A stretch of 64,000 bases of DNA, from contig NZ_CP035490.1 of the NCBI RefSeq assembly GCF_004135205.1, positions 5,313,644 to 5,377,643 on the forward strand, read 5' to 3'. The notes under the pieces were generated by a model that was not told the origin of the DNA, did not search any database, and saw nothing but the letters and a program-made list of their open reading frames with translations. Shown here one piece after another: positions 58,033-64,000 of this stretch (position 1 is its first letter; each line of letters begins with the position of its first letter). This DNA is from Hahella sp. KA22. GTDB lineage: Bacteria; Pseudomonadota; Gammaproteobacteria; Pseudomonadales; Oleiphilaceae. The translations under genes and the position numbers were made by a program.

Positions 58033-58155
58033 TTTTTAATTCTGTCTACACTTTGTTCAACCCTTGTCTTGTTGGCATCCCCTTTCGCTTTGGGTAAGGT
58101 ACTGACGCCCGCTCGGAGCAATCCGGCTTACTGATGGATAAGGTCTCAATACATC

Positions 58156-59325
58156 ATGAAGAAAAAAATACTGACTGGACTGCTGATTACCCTGATCATC
58201 GCAGTTCTTTCGTTTTTCGCCCTGGTTCCGCCGCTGGTGGATAACGCCAGCAATCAGCTCACAAGCTCACCGCCGCAGCCGGCGACGGATAAAGTCAAAA
58301 GCCTGCACCAGTCTCTGTTCATCGCCGACCTGCACTCGGATTCACTGTTATGGGGCCGCAACCTCTCCAAAGGCTATCAGCGGGGTCACATGGACCTGCC
58401 GCGGCTGCGGGAGGGAGGCATGGCGTTGCAGGCGTTCTCGGTGGTGACCAAAGTTCCCTTCGGCCTGAACATCCAGAAAAATACCGGCGATAGCGACATG
58501 ATATTCTGGCTGGGACTGTCGCAGGCCTGGTCGCCCAGCGCATTACAGAGCCTTTTGAGCCGCGCCGAGCGTCAGGCGGGGATGCTTCACGATATCGCCG
58601 ACTCGCCCGCCAACAAATTCACACTCATTCTGAACCGCAAGAATCTACAGGATTTCATCGCGCGGCGAAAAACCGACAAGGACGCCCTCGCCGGCTGGCT
58701 CACCTTGGAGGGAGCGCAAGCGATGGAAGGCGACCTGAAGAATCTGGATGCTCTGTATGAAGCGGGTTTCCGCATGATTGCCCCTACCCATTTCTTCGAC
58801 ACGGAACTGTCCGGCTCCGCCCATGGGGTTAACAAGGGGGGGCTAACAGCACTGGGGAAACAGTGGGTGAAAGCCATGGAAAACAAGTCCATGATCATTG
58901 ATCTGGCCCATGCTTCCGCCAAAACTATTTCTGACGTGCTCACCATGGCCAAACGCCCCGTTATCGTGTCGCACACGGGCGTCAAAGGAACCTGCAACAA
59001 CAACCGCAACTTGTCCGACGCTCAGCTAAAAGCCATCGCCGCCAACGGCGGTATCGTCGGCATCGGCTTCTGGTCGACGGCGGTCTGCGGACACGATGCG
59101 GCGTCCATCGCCCGCGCGATCAAATACACGGTCAATCTGATTGGCGTGGAACACGTGGCGATGGGGTCGGATTTCGACGGAGCTGTGGCGACGCCTTTCG
59201 ACGTCACCCGACTGGATGGCTTAACCGAAGCGCTGATGAAAGCGGGGCTGAACGAACGTCAGATTCGCAGGATAATGGGCGAAAATATCCGCGACTTTCT
59301 GCTTAAAAACCTGCCGTCCGCCTGA
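58156..59325 (+). CDS. membrane dipeptidase (M19, renal dipeptidase family)
   Basis: The 389-residue protein has an N-terminal signal anchor (about 4-24). The M19 barrel keeps the zinc ligands: His-x-Asp in 'IADLHSDSLLWG', the bridging Glu in 'LTLEGAQAMEGDL', His in 'IIDLAHASAKTI' and 'VIVSHTGVKGTC', and Asp in 'VAMGSDFDGAV'. It hydrolyses dipeptides, including D-amino-acid-containing ones, at the periplasmic face. The LexA box lies 124 bases upstream but is nearer to the divergent micro-gene. Single gene. Confidence 0.9.
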   Translation: MKKKILTGLLITLIIAVLSFFALVPPLVDNASNQLTSSPPQPATDKVKSLHQSLFIADLHSDSLLWGRNLSKGYQRGHMDLPRLREGGMALQAFSVVTKVPFGLNIQKNTGDSDMIFWLGLSQAWSPSALQSLLSRAERQAGMLHDIADSPANKFTLILNRKNLQDFIARRKTDKDALAGWLTLEGAQAMEGDLKNLDALYEAGFRMIAPTHFFDTELSGSAHGVNKGGLTALGKQWVKAMENKSMIIDLAHASAKTISDVLTMAKRPVIVSHTGVKGTCNNNRNLSDAQLKAIAANGGIVGIGFWSTAVCGHDAASIARAIKYTVNLIGVEHVAMGSDFDGAVATPFDVTRLDGLTEALMKAGLNERQIRRIMGENIRDFLLKNLPSA

Positions 59326-59336
59326 TCTTTCCAACC

Positions 59337-59978
59337 TCAGGGCGCCGCCACCGGCGCCCGTTTAAGGCGATACAACTGCCGGTCATGAACCCGCCCAAGG
59401 GTCACTAAAGCAGTGATAGCGCCCACCAGGGCGTAGCACATGTCTGACTGGGTATCCCACTCGTAGCCCTGGGTGCCCAGGAAAGCGACGGAGGAGTCTC
59501 CACTGGCCACCGCCACCCACCATTCAATCAGCTCATAGAAGGCGCTGATCGCCAGGGCGATGCAGACAATAAAGAAGTTCATCCATCCACGCCCTTTCAC
59601 AACCCGCAGACGTAGCAGAATTTCCCGGGCCACCATCGCAGGAATAAAGCCCTGGGCGAAATGGCCGACCTTGTCGTAGTTGTTCCTTCCCCACCCCATG
59701 ATTTCTCCAATGCGGTCGAACAGGGGCACCTCCGCGTAGGTATAGTGCCCGCCCACCATAAGAATGACCGAGTGGATCAAGATCAACCAATACAACAGAG
59801 GCGTCAGCGGAAATCGCTTGTAGGTGGACGCCAGAATGAAGGCGGCGATCACCGCCGGCGCTACTTCCAGCATCCAGGTAAACCGGTCTTTCGGCCATAG
59901 TCCCGACCAGACCAGCACGCCCAAGAAGATGAGAATCCAAACTACGCCGGCTCCAACGCCGCCCCGGCCATGCCCCAT
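59337..59978 (-). CDS. YjdF/DUF2238 family inner-membrane protein
   Basis: The 213-residue protein has about six transmembrane helices. The family signatures are 'MVGGHYTYAEVPLFDRIGEI', 'NNYDKVGHFAQGFIPAMVAR' and 'SAFYELIEWWVAVASG', with conserved His and acidic residues inside the membrane. Function is unknown throughout the family. It lies 77 bases downstream of the FAD oxidoreductase gene on the same strand, so the two may form an operon. Confidence 0.85.
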   Translation of the reverse strand: MGHGRGGVGAGVVWILIFLGVLVWSGLWPKDRFTWMLEVAPAVIAAFILASTYKRFPLTPLLYWLILIHSVILMVGGHYTYAEVPLFDRIGEIMGWGRNNYDKVGHFAQGFIPAMVAREILLRLRVVKGRGWMNFFIVCIALAISAFYELIEWWVAVASGDSSVAFLGTQGYEWDTQSDMCYALVGAITALVTLGRVHDRQLYRLKRAPVAAP

Positions 59979-60055
59979 ATGATTGATCCTTAGCAGTTAT
60001 AATTGCGGATCAACAACATAACGCATTCTGCGGCGGGATTCGATCCCCAGGAGGA

Positions 60056-61699
60056 TTATCCCGCCTCCCTGACTTCCGAGGCCGGCTGCGCAGGTTGCGG
60101 CCCCTGCTTCAGCAGACGCCCCAGCTTGTAGCCTTCTTTGCCTAGCATGGCGAAGCTGGTCATGACGCCTCCCATCAAAGCGCCGCCCACACCGGCGGTG
60201 ACCACATCCGCACCGGTCAGATAGAAGTTTTTGATGGGCGTCACCGGGTGCAGCCAGTCCTGCTGGAAGCGCTCGACAGTATGATCCACCCCGTAAATTT
60301 CTCCCCCCATGTTCATCTGGAACCACTGCGTCGACAGCGGCGTGGATAGCTCGTAAAAGTCCAGCGCCGCCTCTAATTGCGGCAGGCGCTTATACAATTC
60401 ATCGAGCATCCGGTGAGAGAACTGCTCCTTCAGGGCCAGATAATCTTCACCGCGCTTGTTCCACTGCGATCCCGCCCATTTATCAAACCATTGGTTGTTG
60501 ACGGGGACGATGATCTCCACGGTGGAGCGATCCAGATAGCGTGAATTCCAGGTGGGGTCTTTCGCGGAAGGGAAGGACACATAGGTCACAGGAAAAGGCG
60601 CAGACGGATCTTCCATAAAGCGGGCGACGTTACCGTCATGGTCATCGGAGGGATATATCCAGAAGTTGCTCCGCGGCATGCCTAAACTTTCCGGGGAGCC
60701 GCGAAATCCTGCATAGAGACACAGATGTGACGCGGATAGCGCCAGACCCTCCAGCTTTTTCAGCAAGTCGCCCTTCGACGCGGCGGACTCGGGCAGCAGA
60801 TGCTTGATGGTAGGTATGACGCCGGCATCGCTGACCACAGCGTCCGCCTGCAGTTCGTCACCATTGCTCAAACGCACGCCGTAAGCGCGATTAGAGCGCA
60901 CCAGCACCTCCGCCACTTGCGCGTAGGTGAACACTTCCCCGCCGCTGCGGCGAATCATCGGAATAATTTCTTCAGCAATGCGCCAGGAGCCGCCCACCGG
61001 ATAGTTGCCTCCCGTGATGTAGTGCTTCGCCACCATGGCGTGCATCATGAAGGAAGAAGTCGTGGGCGGCAGGCCGTAATCGCCCCATTGCGCCGTCAAC
61101 ACGGAGATCAAGCGCTGATTTTGCGTCAGGCCTTCCAGCACTTCACGGGTGGTCTTGAAAAAGTAATCCGGCAGAAGAAAACGGCGGGCCTTGTGATAAG
61201 CCCAGGCGGCGATCTTGGGCAACGCCTGCCCGGCGAAAAACTTGGGGATGCGTCGACTGACCGAGTACAGCAAATCGACATAGCGGCGGATGGCGTCTTC
61301 TTCGCCGGGAAAACGTCGCGCCATTTCGTTGATGAACGGTTCTTTGCCGGCGATGAAGTCGTAATTGTCTTCGCCAATGAAAATACGATCGTAGCAGGGG
61401 TCCATTTCCGCCCACTCTATCTTGCCGTCGCTGATCAGATCGAACACCCGACGGATCATGGACCAGGGCTTGTGCACTTCGCCGATATAATGCACTCCGA
61501 CATCCCATTCATAGCCGTTGCGTTCGTAGCTATGGGTATAACCGCCAGCGGTGTAGTGCTGTTCCAGCACGCAGACCTTCTTACCGATCAGTGACAACAA
61601 CGCGGCGTTGCATAGTCCGCCGACGCCTGATCCGATGATGATCACGTCATAGTGATCGTCCGCTCGATTCTTACGGTAACGCTTTCCCGTTCTGACCAT
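60056..61699 (-). CDS. NAD(P)/FAD-dependent oxidoreductase, CrtI/retinol-saturase-like
   Basis: The 547-residue protein begins with a dinucleotide fold 'YDVIIIGSGVGGLCNAALLS' and 'VCVLEQHYTAGGYTHSYERN', which places it with phytoene desaturases and all-trans-retinol 13,14-reductases (RetSat). 'GVHYIGEVHKPW' and the C-terminal 'FYLTGADVVTAGVGGALMGG' are typical of the RetSat side. It should saturate or isomerise a polyene or lipid, but no carotenoid genes are near. The hairpin element copy 3 begins only 31 bases upstream of the ATG and probably lies in the promoter. Confidence 0.85.
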   Translation of the reverse strand: MVRTGKRYRKNRADDHYDVIIIGSGVGGLCNAALLSLIGKKVCVLEQHYTAGGYTHSYERNGYEWDVGVHYIGEVHKPWSMIRRVFDLISDGKIEWAEMDPCYDRIFIGEDNYDFIAGKEPFINEMARRFPGEEDAIRRYVDLLYSVSRRIPKFFAGQALPKIAAWAYHKARRFLLPDYFFKTTREVLEGLTQNQRLISVLTAQWGDYGLPPTTSSFMMHAMVAKHYITGGNYPVGGSWRIAEEIIPMIRRSGGEVFTYAQVAEVLVRSNRAYGVRLSNGDELQADAVVSDAGVIPTIKHLLPESAASKGDLLKKLEGLALSASHLCLYAGFRGSPESLGMPRSNFWIYPSDDHDGNVARFMEDPSAPFPVTYVSFPSAKDPTWNSRYLDRSTVEIIVPVNNQWFDKWAGSQWNKRGEDYLALKEQFSHRMLDELYKRLPQLEAALDFYELSTPLSTQWFQMNMGGEIYGVDHTVERFQQDWLHPVTPIKNFYLTGADVVTAGVGGALMGGVMTSFAMLGKEGYKLGRLLKQGPQPAQPASEVREAG

Positions 61700-61729
61700 A
61701 TTCTCCAGCCTCCTTCCTGATTATTGTTT

Positions 61730-61877
61730 TATTAATCCGGCAGACAAATAGCTTCCTTCTATTTGTCTGCAACGACAGGGCCTGCACAGGTCAGGCCCTG
61801 TCTCCCGCGGCTTGTCGCCGCGCAGGCGCGTCCATGCGCCTGGTGATTAACATGCCAATATCATTGCCATGTTAATA
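61730..61877 (+). mobile_element. 144-bp five-hairpin MITE-like element, copy 3, with flanking TA
   Basis: The element (61732-61875) is identical in length and, as read, in sequence to copy 1, with the same five hairpins and a TA on both sides. It sits between the divergent oxidoreductase (31 bases away) and RHH genes. All three copies in the window have the same orientation. Confidence 0.9.
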
Positions 61878-61910
61878 ATACGTCGTCGCCAGTCCAATGC
61901 ATCATACTGC

Positions 61911-61928
61911 TCACACCCGGAAGTGTGA
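61911..61928. promoter_or_regulatory. inverted repeat upstream of the RHH gene
   Basis: TCACAC and GTGTGA are separated by six bases, 103 bases before the RHH start codon. RHH proteins often bind short inverted repeats in their own promoters, so autoregulation is possible but unproven. Confidence 0.35.
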
Positions 61929-62031
61929 ACTGTCAACATTGCTTTTTTAGGCCTACGCCGCATTTACAAAACCAATCGCCAGTTGCTAGGGTCTTCAGTA
62001 ATTTTACCCCGTTTCAATGTCGGAGACGCCT

Positions 62032-62316
62032 ATGTGCGAGATATACGCCAACACCGATCCACAGTTGTATGAAGCGCACTCGAAGTCGGTGCGTCTGCGT
62101 GGGTTTGTCACCAGCGTGCGACTGGAGCAGCGCTTTTGGACGCTACTGGAGGAAATTGCGGAGTCTGAGTGCATGTCGACTTCTCAGTTCATGGCGAAGC
62201 TGTATGATGAAGTCGTAGAGAAAAGAGGCGAAGTCGGTAACTTCGCCTCTCTATTGCGCGTGGTTTGCGCGACTTATCTGGAAAGGAAGTACAGCGCGGG
62301 GCTTATAGCAGTTTGA
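62032..62316 (+). CDS. ribbon-helix-helix domain protein
   Basis: The 94-residue protein has a strand '[20 protein letters not shown]' followed by two helices ('[20 protein letters not shown]', '[11 protein letters not shown]'), the RHH_4 pattern. In this family the beta strand reads the DNA major groove. The extension '[18 protein letters not shown]' is a usual C-terminal part. GGAG six bases before the ATG at 62032 favours this start over the ATG at 62017. The last 14 bases overlap the convergent DJ-1 gene. Confidence 0.75.
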   Translation: MCEIYANTDPQLYEAHSKSVRLRGFVTSVRLEQRFWTLLEEIAESECMSTSQFMAKLYDEVVEKRGEVGNFASLLRVVCATYLERKYSAGLIAV

Positions 62317-62863
62317 CGAACTGCGCCAACCATGCCGGGTGAGCAGGCCAGGCTGGCGCTGTGACGAACTGGCCGTCTGTCACGGATTCGTCCACAGCGA
62401 TGTCGGCATACTGTGCGCCCGCCAGCTGCACTTCCGGCGCACAGGCCGGATAAGCGGAAATCTTTTTCCCTTCGATGACCTTGGCCGCCGCCAGAATCTG
62501 CGCGCCATGGCAAATCGCCGCAATTGGCTTGCCTTGCTGCGTGAATTCCTGCACCAGGCTGATCACTCTCTCTTTCAGCCGCAGGTACTCGGGAGCGCGT
62601 CCGCCCGGCAGCAACAATGCATCAAACTGCTCGGAGCGCACGTCGGCGAAAGTGGCGTTAAGCGTAAAATTATGTCCGGGTTTCTCAGTGTAGGTCTGAT
62701 GCCCTTCAAAGTCGTGAATCGCCGTGGCGACGCTGTCGCCCTGCTTCTTGTCCGGACACACCGCCGCGACTTCGTAACCCATCGCCTGCAGCGCCTGGAA
62801 CGGCACCATCAACTCGTAATCTTCAGCAAAGTCGCCAGTAATGATCAGTATTTTTTTAGTCAT
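62303..62863 (-). CDS. DJ-1/PfpI family protein
   Basis: The 186-residue protein has the DJ-1/PfpI fold: '[20 protein letters not shown]' (conserved Glu), '[17 protein letters not shown]', and the nucleophile elbow '[15 protein letters not shown]' with Cys followed by His. Members act as glyoxalases, deglycases or chaperones. Here the C-H-G-A elbow and the conserved Glu make a catalytic function plausible. Its 3' end overlaps the RHH gene tail-to-tail by 14 bases. Confidence 0.9.
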   Translation of the reverse strand: MTKKILIITGDFAEDYELMVPFQALQAMGYEVAAVCPDKKQGDSVATAIHDFEGHQTYTEKPGHNFTLNATFADVRSEQFDALLLPGGRAPEYLRLKERVISLVQEFTQQGKPIAAICHGAQILAAAKVIEGKKISAYPACAPEVQLAGAQYADIAVDESVTDGQFVTAPAWPAHPAWLAQFVKLL

Positions 62864-63064
62864 ACCTCTATCTCCTTGTCGTCTAAGGTTGCGGACATCG
62901 CTCGCCTGTCAAAACTCCCGGCCGCCTGGCCGAGGGTCATTAAGCAGACTACCAGTCTAGGCTCCTTTTTCCGACATGGGGTAGTAGTGGGTTACTACAG
63001 AGACCCATCGGCGCCAAAAAGCATATTGGTAAACAAATAAAAGAAAATAGAGAAAGACGGAGAG

Positions 63065-63098
63065 AAAAGGCGGCGCTCTATGCAAGAACGCCGCTTTT
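63065..63098 (-). terminator. intrinsic terminator of the binding-protein gene
   Basis: Read leftward, AAAAGCGGCG pairs with CGCCGCCTTTT (one bulge) around a 13-base loop and runs into TTTTCTCT. It starts eight bases past the stop at 63106. Confidence 0.7.
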
Positions 63099-63105
63099 GA
63101 CAGGA

Positions 63106-64000
63106 TTATTCGAGATGATCGGACTTATTCGCGGAACGACGCTCCGCCAGCCACTCTTGATAGGTCTGCGCCGCTTCGTCTCCGGGCATGCTGTCGATGA
63201 TTTCGAAGTAGTCTTCGTTAAATTCATCCAACATGACTTCCGAACGAGGCTTGCAACGCACGGCGTATACCGTCTGCACGTTCTGATGGTCAAACTCGCG
63301 CCAGTACTGTTCGTCTTTCAACAGCGTGTAGCGATGCCCTTCCAGCTCTTTAATGACGGACGCGGTTCTGAATGTACCGGCGCGTTCCACCGCTTCTTTG
63401 TACTGCCACAGAATGCTGTAGGCGGAGGCGGCGGATGAGGAAGGCCGCAAGCCGTACAGTTCAGAGAATCTCTCGACGAACTCTTTCCCCTTGGGATGGT
63501 TGAAAATATAAGGCACCTCCCAGGTCCAGGGCGCCGCGCCGACAACGCCTTCCATAATCGCAGGGCCCGCCGCCTTCGTCATGCCCAACGTCAGGTTCGG
63601 CACGACGATTTTCATCTTGTCCTTCATGCCCATGGACGTGGCCAGCTCCAGGGCGCGCACCATATCGTCGCCGAACAACACCAGCACCAGTATCTTGGCG
63701 TCACTGGCCTGCGCCTGATTCAAGGCGTCGACGAAGTCTTTCTGCAAAGCGGTGGGGAATGGCGTCAGCACGCCAGGATGACTCTCTTTATCCTGGGTGT
63801 TGCTGAAGATACGAATCGACCGCTCCGTGCTCCACCCCCATGTGTAGTCAGCGGTGATAAAGAAGTATTTCTGACCGGCGTAATTGGTTTTCAGGTACTT
63901 GGACAGCACCTTCGCCCCCATCCAGGCGTTATAGCTCTCCCGGAACATGTGGGTATGCCCTTCTGTGCCAGTGGTTTCATTGGAGTAGGTGAGCGTACCG
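63106..64000 (-). CDS. ABC transporter substrate-binding protein, Peripla_BP_6 (urea/branched-chain type), N-terminus outside window
   Basis: About 297 C-terminal residues are visible; the frame runs off the window edge. It begins 'LTYSNETTGTEGHTHMFRES', with the Asn-Glu-Thr/Thr pocket that binds the ligand in LivK/UrtA-like proteins. 'GQKYFFITADYTWGWSTERS', 'SDAKILVLVLFGDDMVRALE' and 'YSILWQYKEAVERAGTFRTA' continue the type-I periplasmic fold. It captures an amide or amino acid in the periplasm. No permease or ATPase gene is visible on this side. A terminator follows directly. Confidence 0.85.
   Translation of the reverse strand, partial: GTLTYSNETTGTEGHTHMFRESYNAWMGAKVLSKYLKTNYAGQKYFFITADYTWGWSTERSIRIFSNTQDKESHPGVLTPFPTALQKDFVDALNQAQASDAKILVLVLFGDDMVRALELATSMGMKDKMKIVVPNLTLGMTKAAGPAIMEGVVGAAPWTWEVPYIFNHPKGKEFVERFSELYGLRPSSSAASAYSILWQYKEAVERAGTFRTASVIKELEGHRYTLLKDEQYWREFDHQNVQTVYAVRCKPRSEVMLDEFNEDYFEIIDSMPGDEAAQTYQEWLAERRSANKSDHLE

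Noticed and set aside
59357-59384. GC-rich inverted repeat at the end of the YjdF-like gene as a terminator
   Set aside because: It lies within the coding sequence for the Pro/Ala-rich C-terminus and has no T-run.

Overview
The window reads as chromosomal DNA of a free-living, probably marine, gammaproteobacterium. The style suggests a Hahella-like member of the Oceanospirillales, but no rRNA or marker gene is present to prove this. Support for the group comes from a Pseudomonas-type arginine succinyltransferase operon with two paralogous AstA subunits (AruF/AruG) and an AraC-family ArgR, a LexA box of the E. coli/Pseudomonas type, an E. coli-like PbpC/alpha-2-macroglobulin pair, and the many exported hydrolases. 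Most genes are moderately GC-rich. The stretch from about 19.9 to 22.2 kb is clearly AT-rich and looks acquired.

Layout. 0-9.8 kb: the end of a polyamine-type binding protein, a PHB depolymerase-like esterase, a secreted lipase with an anchored partner, small enzymes (GNAT, MOSC, SNase-like) and tandem YbjQ genes. 10-13.5 kb: an overlapping pair encoding an L-amino-acid-oxidase-like flavoprotein with a cysteine-rich tail and a TPP-dependent 2-oxo-acid decarboxylase. 13.6-19.7 kb: M28 peptidase, periplasmic binding protein, malate dehydrogenase, SDR, and a small GRAM/PH/hydrolase operon. 19.9-26.2 kb: a 1552-residue Rhs polymorphic toxin with an AT-rich C-terminal tip, a cognate immunity candidate overlapping its stop codon, and two further AT-rich orphans. 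26.4-27.2 kb: a macro-domain pseudogene split by a 144-bp multi-hairpin element. 27.2-33.1 kb: YbaK and an HlyD/RbbA/ABC-2 exporter. 33-46.8 kb: small genes, then PbpC with alpha-2-macroglobulin, then a Ser/Thr kinase/PP2C/FHA trio. 47-55.8 kb: astCFGDB, a GNAT-like gene and the ArgR regulator. 56-64 kb: a chemoreceptor, an SOS-box-linked micro-gene, a membrane dipeptidase, a RetSat/CrtI-like oxidoreductase, an RHH protein, a DJ-1 protein and the start-side part of a branched-chain-type binding protein.

The most interesting signals are: (1) a family of 144-bp elements made of five consecutive hairpins, in three identical or truncated copies. One copy has demonstrably jumped into a macro-domain gene with an apparent TA duplication, which points to a MITE. 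(2) The Rhs toxin/immunity module with base-composition shift. (3) The oxidase/decarboxylase pair with a seven-cysteine tail. (4) A textbook LexA box in front of an unannotated-looking 44-codon gene. (5) A tandem ArgR-type site upstream of astC. No tRNA, rRNA, CRISPR array or full-length insertion sequence was seen.
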